The notes under the pieces: model-generated
The model's input: the letters and a program-made list of their open reading frames with translations, nothing else
Told to the model about the DNA's origin: nothing
Database searches by the model: none
Translations under genes and position numbers: made by a program
Assembly: GCA_947247005.1 (NCBI GenBank)
Contig: OX365951.1
Coordinates: 34,802,899 to 34,866,898, forward strand
Origin: Spisula solida
Lineage: Eukaryota > Mollusca > Bivalvia > Venerida > Mactridae
Length of the DNA stretch: 64,000 nt
Direction of reading: 5' to 3'
Shown here: positions 42,429 through 55,200 of the stretch, one piece after another
How positions within the stretch are numbered: the stretch's first letter is position 1
How the letters are laid out: the number at the start of each line of letters is the position of its first letter

Positions 42429-45332
42429 ATGTCTGTCGATTACAGAAGAGGGTTTAGAAGAGAAACGAAACAACATAAAGATAACGTTAAAGAATTAGGA
42501 AGAAAAATCCATGAACATGCTAAGAAGTTGGATCAAATGACGGTCGATCACAGAAAAGAATTGAGAACATATCAGAAACAATATGAATTAGAAAGACAAA
42601 TCCTGGAATATGAAGACAAAATACGTGACATACGTTGCAGTGACTGTCCTCATCTTAAAGCTGAGTTACGAGAAGAAAGGTCCGCTCATGCTGCTGTGTT
42701 GGCTGAACTTCAGGAGTTACGGAGGAAGTCCATAATAAGGGGTATTTATAAAATTAGTATTAATGAGCCGTGTATTTGTGATTCATGCATGTTTACAAGG
42801 AATCAGTTGCCATTCCAAAAATAACAAGCGCCAAATTTGCAGACCCAGGCTCATTGATTGTTAGAAATAAATCATATATATATTGAATGTTCAATAAAAC
42901 TTTTGAGGTAAAACGATATCTGGCTTTCGGACTGGATCTATTGATGACTGTGATAATCTATCTTAATTGTTAGGTGATAAAAGTTACAGCAATCTTGGAT
43001 AATAATGATTAAATTGTGACTGTATAAGGTAGAAATATAATTACAGGTGTTAGGATTGCATTATATTGGCTGTTTTGAAAAGGTGGCTGATTATCTCAGG
43101 TGATCGCGGTCACATAATTGACTATGTATTGATACTATGTATGACAATGAAAATGTTTATTTCCGCTTTAAAGCCACCGGCAGTTGAACTCTTATCATTT
43201 GTTTCAAATGATGTCTACGTTTATTTAATGCATGTTTAAAATAAGTTGAACATCTTTCAGTCAAGCTTTTTTGTCATAGACGAGTCAACATCGTATCAGA
43301 TTTTGAAAACGATCTGATGGCGCAACTGAAAAGTAAAGTTGAAACGGAACTTAAGGAGTTAGTATTTGAACAGCTTATTGTACCGAAATACGCTGATGAT
43401 GACTCCGATACAGACCCTACCATCGTGTTGTGTTTGACCACATCAAGCATTGAAATGGATGCCAACAATGGTGTACAAGGGTTACATTGTAAATATTTTT
43501 GTAAATATTTTGCTATATTTCATATCCAGTAAAAATGTTCCTATTCTTATTACATCATTTGAAACAACCTTCACAACTCATTTGATTGATTCTGGAAACT
43601 GTTACTTTTTAACAAATATTTACCTCTGTGATTTTGAAGGTCAAGATTCAATCTTACTCTAGACAGAGTTCTTCCTTTTAGGGTAACAATATATCCAATG
43701 TGCGTATCATACGAGCATGTATTTTAGCTTAATAAAATTCTAGTACTTTTGTTATCTCCGATAAATTTTATCTATAATTATGCCTATTTGCCTCGCACTC
43801 GGCTTTTCCGAATGGCTAGGAGAGGAACTTTCCATTAAATTTACTATCCCAGGCAATCAGAATCAAAGCACTGAGAGTATTGTTGGGAGGCGATCTGGTT
43901 GCTGCTACTAAAGCTTAAACCGACTTTACACGTTTAATGTTCGTTTTCTTACAGCCGATCTTGTCTTGAATGTCAAAATAGGCATATGTGACTATATAGG
44001 CATGTTGGGTATCTAACAAATTGTTAAAAGGTGCATATTAATTTATATGTAATACGTGTTTTTAACCAGCTTTCACTGCGTTTTTCCCTTACGCATTTGT
44101 ACATAGTCACCATGTGCGACAATGCTCCAGAGGAGCGCTGCACAATATTTGAAGAAGAAGAAGAAGTGTATTGAATGCGTATATCATAAGTGGCTTTAAA
44201 ATAATACTACGCGCCTATTTATCAGATTCTACAGTACCGTCTTGTAATCACTTCCCTCACAGCGTAAGACAGTCTATAGAAAGCGGCTAGCTAGTACAGC
44301 GACACCATATGACTGCATAACAGTACTTTGCAGACCGTATACGATTCATTGATAAAACCATCACTTGACCGGAGTCTGAAGTTTCTAAAAATAGCTTTAC
44401 AGCCGGGACATTTGATGAACACGTCATTTTCGTACTATGAAACAAGTTCGGTATCGGCCGGTGTAGTGATTTTATTTGCAAAAATATCGATTTAACGAAC
44501 AGTTTTACAATAAGTTTTGATCTTAGAATAAACAAATGTTGCTGATTGGCTTAAATCAGTTAAAAAAATTGGAGAAACATAATTATGTAGCAGTATTGGG
44601 AATGTTGACAGTTTCTGGAACTACTTGAATGCGGATTCACATAGCAGCCTAAAGGCGGTTAATTTTGTATTAAGAAATGGGCAATGGTAGTAATGAGAGG
44701 CTTAAACGCCTCCCAAAAACCAAGCGGTGTGTCTGTCTGCGAAGCCAATCAGTCGTTAAAATTATCGGAGATAAAACAAAATGTTCCGCCTTATACCTTA
44801 TGTACGGTAGTGACAACGACCATATAAGCATCATTTGAGCAACTTTTATTGGAGTTGCTTTGGCGGCGCAGTCGGTATGATCGCGGTCACGTGAGTGCTA
44901 GGCACCGTCGTCGTTGGGGTCGTGAGTTCTAATCCACCCACCGGTAGAGGGTAACAGTAATATGCGACTTTATACATTTCATGTTAAGTTAAAAAAAGAT
45001 AGCAATCTCATTAAAATAATCTTTTCCATATACGCGACGCTTTTAGTCAAGCTGATAATATAATCTACTAGTATTTGAACTACGATTGTTTCGTTATTTC
45101 AGTATCTTCTAAGAAAGCTTTACTGATAATCCACCACAAAGAAAACCACGCCTTGCCACAACAAAGCAGCGAACGTGTTCTAATGGGGCAGAAGTTTAAA
45201 AATCTGGGTTGTATCTCCGACATGGCATTTCTGGGTGGAAAAGGCATCTTCAAGTGCGAACTCAATACCAACAGTGTATTGAAACTCGTCAGCTTCATCA
45301 GAAAGGAAGGTGTAGAGCAAAGGAAGTATTAA
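42429..45332 (+). CDS. Predicted three-exon gene, 256 aa; join(42429..42741, 43261..43488, 45103..45332)
   Basis: I do not recognise a named family. Exon 1 encodes a charged coiled coil (for example HAKKLDQMTVDHRKELRTYQ and YEDKIRDIRCSDCPHLKAEL) ending at donor GTATTT. Exon 2 starts after acceptor CTTTCAG, reads RRVNIVSDFENDLMAQLKSK and TDPTIVLCLTTSSIEMDANN, and ends at donor GTAAAT. Exon 3 starts after TTATTTCAG and reads KKALLIIHHKENHALPQQSS, FKNLGCISDMAFLGGKGIF and a final LKLVSFIRKE before TAA. All junctions are phase 1, which supports a real gene. The second half alternates hydrophobic strands (TIVLCLT, ALLIIHH, ISDMAFL) with helices, suggesting a small alpha/beta fold. An alternative donor for exon 2 (GTGTAC at 43471) is also in phase. 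No transmembrane segment is seen. Confidence 0.7.
43820..44860. other. Intron 2 interior of the three-exon gene
   Basis: No further exon recognised. A GAAGAAGAAGAAG run at about 44150 closes a block that may be an old repeat. Confidence 0.3.
44862..44960 (+). repeat. tRNA-like SINE head in intron 2
   Basis: GGCGCAGTCGGTATGATCGC followed by B-box-like GGTCGTGAGTTCTAATCC looks like a tRNA-derived SINE head with an altered A box. No complete tRNA cloverleaf. Confidence 0.4.
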
Positions 45333-45633
45333 CCATCGGTTGTGCTTTACCCCATCTGTGTAATGCCCAAACGGGGTACAGACCCGAAAGAAGCGTTTGT
45401 CGAACATAAAGATTATAATAGTCATCATAAGCATGTGTGTTAGCAATTGTGCCGTGTGATTGTGTTATTTCAGTTTTTTGTGGTCGGCTGTTTCAGTTTA
45501 GTGCTGCGTACCCTGTCCTAATTAGGAACACTCATTGACGTATGTGAACATTTTCACATTACAATACTACATCATTTCCATAAAATTCACGCAATTCGTT
45601 TTATGCCCTTTTTATCTTTTCATTGATATGCAT

Positions 45634-45748
45634 CGGCCGATAATTCTAAAAAGGACGTAAATAACAGTTACGCCCGTCAAAATTCTAACTCGGGTATTGA
45701 TAAAAAGGGCGTAACTACCACATGGGTCCTTTTAGAATTCGGCGCATT
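45634..45748. mobile_element. Short hairpin MITE
   Basis: Imperfect inverted arms: GATAATTCTAAAAAGGACG on the left and GGTCCTTTTAGAATTCGGC on the right, with inner words GTTACGCCC / GGGCGTAAC also inverted. No coding content. Confidence 0.55.
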
Positions 45749-46199
45749 GATTAAATTATAAATAGATAATAGTTTATGAATGATCTATATTAGTTTATGA
45801 TTGGTTTATATCAATAAAGTGACCATTTTCAAAGTATTATATGTTATAGGCTTAATTCAATTATTAGTCCATAATTATGCCAGAGGGGTAACCTAACTTT
45901 AGGGAACACTGTTTTGGTACCAAAATGTTCAGGAAGATGTCCTCTCTTAGAATCAGTTGTATGATACTTCGTCACACTTGGGCATTTTGAAATAATTCAA
46001 GATGGCTTCCAAGATGGCCGCTAAGGATAATTATTCATATTGATAGGATTCGCGTCATTTTTGTATTACAAGTCTTTTAAACGTATTTATAGGCAGGTTT
46101 TAAATCCCAAAATGGCCGCCGTATCAGTATTTAAACTGATTTGTTACACTCTTTAAACAGTGGTACATCTGTTTGTTACACGGGAAGTGTTAGATAACC

Positions 46200-46995
46200 A
46201 TAAAGCTAGGACTGGCTGTGTTGAGTACTCTATAGAGCATGGGATAGCTGTTTAGGCAGTGCTATGTATAACCAAGTTAGAATAACTGAGATGGCTGTAA
46301 TTAGTGGTTGTGAGTATTCAATATGGCAGTACCCATAGAGCCAGATATGGCTATACCAGGAGACGGTAAGTATTCCATATATTCTGTTATTGTTGTACTT
46401 GGTGCTGACGAGCACCCCTTAGTGCCTGGGTGTCAGTAGTTAATGGTGGTGAGTACACCCACATGTCATGAGTGGTTACCCCGGGTGGCAGGGAGATCCC
46501 TTTAATACCTGGTATGGCTGTACTTGGTGTTAATGAGTACCTCACATGTGTGGGAAGGCTGTTCTGTGTGGCGGAGAATATCCCTTGGTCCTTGTATGAA
46601 TGTACGTTTTGGTCGTGACAACCCCATAGAGCCAGTGCTATCTGTAAATGATGGCGCGTACCATACGTGATATGTGATTCCAGTATTTGGTATTGGCGAG
46701 TACCCAATTGTGTTTCATATGGATGAACATTGTTGAAGTGAGTACTCCATATAGCCTGGGGTATCTGCACATGGTAAATACAGGGTCTGTGCTGGCTGTA
46801 CCTGATGGTGATGTTAAACTATGTCCGTACTTTACTTAGTGTCGATGAATACTCCACGTGATATGGCGGTGAAGAGTATTCCGTTTGGCCATGTAAGGGG
46901 CTACTTGTGGTGATGCGTAATTTATATGATCCGTCCGGAATTGCTTTAATTTTGTGGAAGTGAGTACTCCATAGAGCCTGGGAAATGTGTAAATG
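46200..46995. repeat. Degenerate GAGTACTCC-type repeat block
   Basis: Recurring words GAGTACTCCATATAGCCTGG, GTACTTGGTGTTAATGAGTA and GGTGGTGAGTAC at irregular 60-110 bp spacing. A second block with related words lies at about 53990-54430. The short ORFs found on the minus strand here follow the repeat and are not taken as genes. Confidence 0.5.
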
Positions 46996-47339
46996 CACAC
47001 ACATCATTGATATACAGGGTGCTTCATAATATCTGACCCCATTACAACAGAATGCCATTAGAACATGCTTCATATAATCTGATGTTTTCAAATACCAATG
47101 GAAAGCTAACATTTGGAAAATTTATTCAATATATAACTTGACCATACTACTATCGATGCAAAACAGGGATTTAGATTCTTGAAAAACATCATTTTGTCAA
47201 TAAAATTGTCAAATTGACGTCCAAATTGCATTTGTTCCAGAGTTTAATTATTTAGCTTATAAAGTATTGCACAATGTAACCAGTTCAATAGTGTTATAAA
47301 ACAAAATATTCTATAAAATCGAAAGTTTCATATACATGT

Positions 47340-47740
47340 ATGCAACAATCTAAAATATTTTAAATGTTATAGGTGCTTTGGTTACCTGTTGCTAGGTAAC
47401 AAAAGAACCTAACACAAAAATCACATTCTCGTTTATAGCCAAGTAACAAGGGGACTGTTGTTTGATTAATTTTCTTTCTAAGATATAAATTATTTTAATT
47501 TCACCGTTTTGGAGTATCTATTCTACAATGAACAACCATATGCACTAGATGAGTTTAAAACAATAATTTAGAAAGAATGATAATAATCACAACACAGTCA
47601 CATGTTTACTTGGTTTGAAACAAAACAGTAATTTTATGATAGGTTCTTTCGTCGCCTAGCAACAGGTAACCAATGCAACTGTAATATTTATAAGTTCCAA
47701 GATTATCACAAAAGGATGAACCTTTCAAATCAATAATTGA
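47340..47740. repeat. Inverted repeat with GGTTACCTGTTGCTAGG arms
   Basis: TTGGTTACCTGTTGCTAGGT at 47378 and its near complement around 47655-47675 are flanked by matching AAAGAACCTA words. Weaker inverted similarity extends outward on both sides. Probably a decayed inverted-repeat element. Confidence 0.5.
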
Positions 47741-47759
47741 GCCGTTCTCCAGGAAAACC

Positions 47760-49249
47760 GGGCTTAGTGACGTTGTATTAGTATTTATGTAATAATTAAG
47801 GTTAAGAAAACCCTCTTAAATGACAATATGGTCATGCTTTTTTATTTAAGTTTAAGTTCTTGGATAATATAGAACTAGGTCTTAGATTTATTTTTTCTCA
47901 TGAATCATGTTAAAATATCTTCTGTCTTTGCTATGGTGACAAATTTTCGAAGAGTATCCATATTGAGTAGGGTCTTGGGAATATGATCGTCAAATTGATC
48001 AGATTCCCGGTTACGTTAAAAGTGGAAAAATGACGTTGCCCCGCATACCGGTTACATAGGTCGGCAAAAGTGTTCCAAACAATTTATTTTTCGATATTTT
48101 GGAAAGAAATCGTACGTTTTCTTCTTCTAATTAATATATGTATAACCACCACATAAAATATTTTCAGAAAATAACATGTATACTGGTGCCTCGTATTTTC
48201 ACGGTAATTAACTAATAACGTAGATAAAATGTTTATAATGTCCATACTGGTTACAGCCTGTCACTGATCGTAGACAGCATCTTTGGTTTATGAGTGTTTT
48301 CTAAGTCATTGTTTATATGGAGCTAAAACATTTAAATTAAGTTAGGAAAAACCCTTCTCCTATCTGTACATGAGCGGACATATACCCATATTTCCATGGT
48401 ATCCGATGTAATTAGTTCTTTACGCCACCTACAAGACATTCACTTGTTAGAAGTCCAGTCAAAAATGTCAGACAGGTGTCACTAACGATAGATGACTATG
48501 TAACATAAGCTGTAATGTATCAAGTTATTACCGGAGGTTTAGCAAGTAACCTGCTTTAAAATGGTAAGAACATGTACTATTTTTTGGTGGAAAATTTGAT
48601 TATTAAAGCCAATTTTTATGTTTATTCACTTTTTTTAACTTATTGCTGAAATTGTGAAAGATAAGCGATAGCGCACTGATTAACATATATGAATTAAGTG
48701 TGGGTGGTCAACAAAACTGTTTATATAAAACTATAAAACTGTTTTTACCATACCACGGAAATAGGGTTACCACGGTCAGAAATATGAGGCACAGCTATCG
48801 ATAATTACCAAAGTTATTAGCATTTTCTCGATATAATATTATTGATCATCCCTCGTGTAATAAAAACATACTGAGTTTTGACTGGCTTTTGGGTTCGCGT
48901 ATTATTAATTTCGGTGTTTTAGCTGAACATAGCTACCATCAATTTCCTTTTTTTTACATGTTCAAGATAATTGGCCCTACACATTTAGTAGTGGTTGACC
49001 TCCTTTCTCGAAATGGTGATACTAACCGGATCGACTCTATATACGAAATGACATTTTATCGGAACGAACATTTAACTTCACATTTTAGTTGTATTTGGGT
49101 GTATTATAGTCATTGTTGAAAGAAAGAATGTGAAATATTTAATATTTATAAGGAATACTGACTTATTTAGTATATTTGAAAAAGATGAACTTGCACATCA
49201 CCGTTCCGTTAAGAAACCCATGCCGTCTTCATAGGAAATTGTATTCAAG
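47760..49249. other. Intergenic and 5' flank of GNB5
   Basis: A weak inverted pair (GTGCCTCGTATTTTCACGG near 48187 and its partial complement near 48770) may mark a decayed element. The last part must include the GNB5 5' UTR; I cannot place its promoter. Confidence 0.35.
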
Positions 49250-52200
49250 ATGGCGACCGAAGCACTGAAAGTAGAAACTCAAGACTCGATTGAAGCCTTG
49301 CAAAGAGAAGCAGAGGATTTAAAGAAACGATTAGAGGAAGAGAAAGCTAAACTGAAAGATGTTGATAGTAATGCAACCGTTTTTATATTTCTTGATGACC
49401 GAATTTCAATAAAATTATTGATTGTCAAAATCACTTCCTTGATAATTGATTTCTGAAATTAATGCAACTTGACAGATGGTAGACACAATCTTTATTTTAG
49501 TGCAACAGGTATGCATGTATTCCCTACCAATGTTTTTAAGGACTGTATAAATAAAACATGGACTGACATTATTTCATATGTACAAAATCATCCTATTCAT
49601 TAGTCCAAGGTCTTTGACGATGATCATTCCATTTCATCGTCAAAGCCGTTTGTTCTTTGAAACCTAACAGCTCTACGACTCAGTTTGAGTCGCGTTCGTT
49701 TTATGACAAAACGCACGTTTTGAACTAAATAATCATTGACACCCTATCAATTGGAGCATATTCTATCGGTATACCCCCAAAAACAAAATGTTTTGCAAGA
49801 AATGCCATTAATTCCGTCGATTGTTTCAAACCAGTACAATTTCACTGTTTTCGTTTACGATCGCCATTTATTTGAATGGGATTATAACAAAAGTGTTCCG
49901 AAACGAACCACGTGATCAATGTTTTGATTGTCGGCTGCGTAAATTGCAATATTTATTTGTGTAAATGGGAGTTACATGATTTATAGCAAATAGTTTCTTA
50001 TGTAAAGGTATATCTAAAGGTTTTGTTTAATTTTAAGATGTTTTCGACCATGTTTCAAGAAATAACGGATTTTTCGAAAACGGCTCTCGCACGCACCTGC
50101 GATAAATTAATTATTCAAAATGGCCGCGGGAGCTGACCAAACCCGGAATTAAATAAACTATAAGCAATATATGATTATCAGTAGGTGTTACATTGACTGT
50201 TTTAAGACAAAACACTTGAAAAATATTACATTTATACGTAAATTATAGTTTTTGGGCGATTTTTGAACAATGAACATGCATTTTAGGCGTTAAGCTTAAA
50301 CAGTTGATCATTGAAGAGGGTAATTCCATAACTAAAAGGCCGACACGTCAGTGTAAATAAAAGACCATTTAGTTATGGTATCCAGAACTACCTATTCATG
50401 TCATTTGCGCCTTACTGCTTGTCAAAGACCTAAATATATTCACCATATCGACATTACAGTTTAAAATCTGTTTTCCGGAATAACGGAATTTATTGAGCGA
50501 CAATGTGCGAGATATTCCGAATGTACGTGAGGGGGGAAAATGCCTATAGCGTATAGAGCAACCAGGTACAATAATCGCGATTATTTAAGCCAAATAATGA
50601 CAAGAATTTGTAAAAAGTCTTACTAGAAAACAATGACAACACAATTTTACGACCTCGCTGACAATATTTTCGCCAAAATAATATGTTTAACTTGAAAAAT
50701 GCGTATATTTTCTCGCCATCGGTATCGAGCTACGAGCGGCAGAGTAGAATAAAATGCAATATTTTAAATATAAAGCATTTTTTAGGATAATTCTTGCTAA
50801 AGTTTAAAAACAAAGATGTTTAATGATAATGTGTAATAATTTGTTTATATGTATTTCATGTTTAAACGTGGAAAAAAGAATAATTATATACTCTCCCGCT
50901 ATACCGCTTATTGCTCACTAACCCCCTGACCGTGAAATTTCGGTTCCGGAAAAACGGGTTTTATTGAGTTAAATGTCGATATCGAGAATTAAGATTGGAA
51001 AAATCTACCAAATCTCACAATATCTCCCGGCAGTCTTCTGAAATCTCGCGAAATCTCGTTTGTTTTTAATACCTTATATCTTGTGTTTTAATATACATAG
51101 GAAAAAACTTATACTTTTATGCAATAGATTTATTATTCTGCTTTAAAATGATACCTAATTTATTGAAATCAGTCAAGGAATAAAACAATAGACCTCAAAG
51201 AGCCAGACCTACTATCATTTTGATGGAAATTCCAATTTTATCATAAATTAGTTCAAAATACTAGATTTGCCTCATTCAAACAATAATGTTCTGAATTCTA
51301 CAAGAGATAGAAAAAAATAAGTTACATCATGCAGTAGAAGAAACTTAGCTCTTCAAAATGAGATATTGGTCATAAAAAAGGATGACAAACAAAAGTGTGC
51401 ATGCAAAATATCTGATTTTGCATTTTCTCTCCGTTTTCAATTAAGTGTCCAATCTGTGTATATTTAGGTCTTTGTGCTTGTTTAAAGGTTGGAAGTGACT
51501 ATTCTTACGGGCCCGTAAGAATAGCCTCTCAGGCTATCTTACGGCTCTCCAGTAAGAATAGCGATACCGCACGCGAATGACTATTCTTACGGCTGTTTTA
51601 TTTAAATGTACAGTCAATTAATCAGTTCCGGTACACATGTTGCATTTTTGCTGCAAATTCAGTAAATTATATGCAAACAATTCATTTCTTTGCATGAGTA
51701 GAAAGATAAATCTCTTAGCTACAAAATAAGCCCAAATGCAATAAAATCTATCCACGAAAACTATTCAAACGACGTGTCTAAACAAGGCCACTGATTCAAC
51801 TAGTTTCGGTATACAGTTAATTAGTTCCGACACACCGGTGTAGTCATGTATTTATTTATAGATTCCTGATGTGGGGGTCAACTCAAAATAATTTTTACCT
51901 GTCAAAATAAGTGTCAATAGACACTCGATGTGTTTCAACTGTTTATCCGTCAGCTGGTGCATTCTAAACAGAATTATAGTCCGGCAGATAAACGGCAATT
52001 TTTGGGGTAACCGTGCAATGTCTTCTATACAAAATGTTTTTGCATTTTCTTGTTCTCTGGACTATACTTTAACAGAATCCGAATGATGCCACCTTGTCAT
52101 CATTGAGCAATTCTCACAATGAGGCCCCAAAGGGGTACATGTTTTTTCTCGAATTAATCACTATATATACATAACTATTCAATCAATTGTGAATCAAAAC

Positions 52201-55200
52201 ACATTAAATGCAACTTTATTGTGTTTGATAATGAGTTACATCGATATATACAAACTTTGTAATAATAAAATGTGGAAATGAGGCCCCATTAGTGGTTTAA
52301 GCCTAACATGAGGCCCGGTATAACACAAAAATATTAATTAAATGAATAAATGTAAAGTAAATATGTCTTTATATTGCTAATAAATAGTATATTCGATGGC
52401 ATTGATAAGTATAAGGAACCTGCAGTGCATTGCTTAACATGTTTTATGAAAATCGAGGCCCTGGTAAGGGTTAATGCATGAAAAAGGATGTAATCTTTAA
52501 ACTATGTTTTTATTTCTCTTATATTTTAAGAAAGAAACTTTATAATAATCATTACTGGAAGTTATATAAGACTTGGTATATTTAAGTTATAGAAGTACCA
52601 CGTTCTGAATAAGTAAAATAGGGAAATGAGGCCCTGCTTGTGTGTTGAACTATAAAAATGATACTTTTATCAGAATAAATTGTTATCATTTCATTACACG
52701 TGTATTGACAATCAAAAATGAAGTATCTATGTGTCGTATCAAGCCTATAAGCAAGTAGCTTAGATAAGTATTAACAACTTGTATTGCATGGCATGACATT
52801 GAAGCCTGAATAAAAAAAACCCCGGTAAATTCAATTACGGCTTGATGAATAAACGTTATGTGAGATATCAATGCATGTGACTGGTATATTCTTACCAGTA
52901 CAATCTATATGTACTGAAAGTGATCCTCGCCATCACCAACTACTGTCATGTGAATACCTTTATGGACTTTAAAAAGGATAATACTAGTCGGACAGGGTAG
53001 ACTGCACTCATCAGAAACAACAAAGCATGACATATTTAACAATACAGCTACAAAACACCCCTCCAATTAATTAATTCCAAGCTATATCAGGTTCAGATGA
53101 CGGCCTAGTGACTACGTACTGTCATTCCGATCACCATTTCAAACTCAACGCCACCACCAAGTATGACTTTTCCCAATGTCTAGTGCAGCCATTCATGAAT
53201 AGGTGGGGTACACAACACAGTGTAAAGCTATACAGTATACTAGTATTCAGTTCTGTAAAGCACCTACCATTAGTTCAGTCAAACCGTATATTTAAAGGGA
53301 ATTGCCACTGTCAGTTACGAACATTCCTGGCTCTACATGTACATACCACTGCAAGCTACAGATGCATTGGACTTGAAGTACTAAACATTGACCGACACAC
53401 CCATCCAAGGTTATGTTGGGACCTCAAAAGACAACATATTTGTCAGGGAAGGCAGTACTCAACAGTGACATAACCCATTAATCAACGTTAGTTGTGTGGC
53501 AGTTTACAATACAATATTGCACTCACTTTTGCTAGGATTCAATTGAGGATGGAATATGCATGTGATTTATCCTATGGGATTTAAATGAATTTACTTGGTA
53601 AGTTGGTTAGTTCGCCATTAATAGAGCTTCGAGGTATATATAGGCGATCGTTTCCTGGTAATGTACTGGGCTGTCAACCCAGAGGTCGCGGGATCAATTC
53701 CCGGCATGGGAACTGGACATTTCAAAAATTCTATTTGTGGTATTTCCCGGGTACATTATAGAACCAGGCTGTCTATTAGAAAAAGTAAGACGCACTCCTG
53801 CAGCACCGGACATGCCTGTATCTAATTCCGTGGGGCTTTCTCTCCCTCTGTCCCTCTGGTCAGATTATGGTGTATCTGCGCTAATAGAGGATGCACCTGC
53901 GCCCCGGTGGCTGCAACACTATGTATTGCGCCTTTGAACGCATGTAAATGGCGCCACATAAATCTGGTATTCATATTCACTTGCAGTAAACGATGGTAGT
54001 GACTAGAGAGTACTCAATGGGGCATTGGGTGGTTGCACTCTGAGATAATGAGTCCGACATGGCTTTCAGTGACTGTACTTCGCTTCGTGGTCATATGTAC
54101 ACATAAGAGAGTGTACAAAATATAGTAGGTTGTGATGATTGTTACCCAAAACAGCTTGAAATTATTTAACTTAATTGTGATTGGCATCCCAAAAGGATCT
54201 TGTACATCCTGATGTTGAAATGGTTGTACTTGATGATGACGAGTACATCAAAGAGATGTACACCATTGTTGTGAGAACCCAATATGGCTGGGAATGTCTG
54301 TAGTTAATAGCGGCGAGGCATTAGGCATAAAACGGTTGTACTCTGCTTTGGTAAGGATTACATCTGGGTAGGGCATATAATCACTGACCTTGATGATGGT
54401 GATGAGTGCCTTATAGGGCCTTGTTGCCAGTAGTAATGGCATGGCAGCATCTTGTGTGAAAGGAAAATGCAGATTGAATATCCAAATTGATGATAACTTC
54501 AGAAGTGAAAATATCCCGAACCTTCTTAAAATATTTTTTAGATTAATCAAGCTTTGCTACCATTTGCATGATACTAGTATGCAAAATGAAAATTATCTTG
54601 TACTGTTTCATCAAAGCACTAATGGAATTCTTAAACTTACGTCCAAATTTAAATTCATTATAATTATTTAATTATTACACAGTGTGGTGCAGTTTTAACG
54701 CTTTTTCGTTGATGAACTTCTACAAACAAAATATATCCCCTATTTGTAGTTTGTAGTAAAATCATTATAAGGAATTTTAATTTGAGCGAAAGTTTCAGAT
54801 ATCCGTAAGTGCATTGATAAGACAGAACCCCGTATTATATCGATCCATTCCGGGCCTCAGTTGGTGATTTTATTTCTATATATCATTAAGTTATGTATTC
54901 TTAACAATACTATAATTTAATTAAACATTAAGATCTATTGTTTGATATGTTGAAATGGATAATTGAACATTGAAAATTTACCATTTTTGTCTTATTTCTA
55001 GTTTAACACTCATGCAGGGCCTCATTGCTAAATTTTACTTTTTCAAAATGTGGCACACGAATATTTAGATCACACGGCCATAACAATATAAGTTACGGTT
55101 ACAATTGCATTCATTAAAATATAACAGAATAAAAAATATCTTGACATAGATTTTATAAAATTTCACTCATTTTTCTACATTTGGATTTACCCTTGATAGG

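Noticed and set aside
53108..53473. 121-codon ORF on the plus strand
   Set aside because: No recognisable motif, no splice context, located in the loop of an inverted-repeat element.
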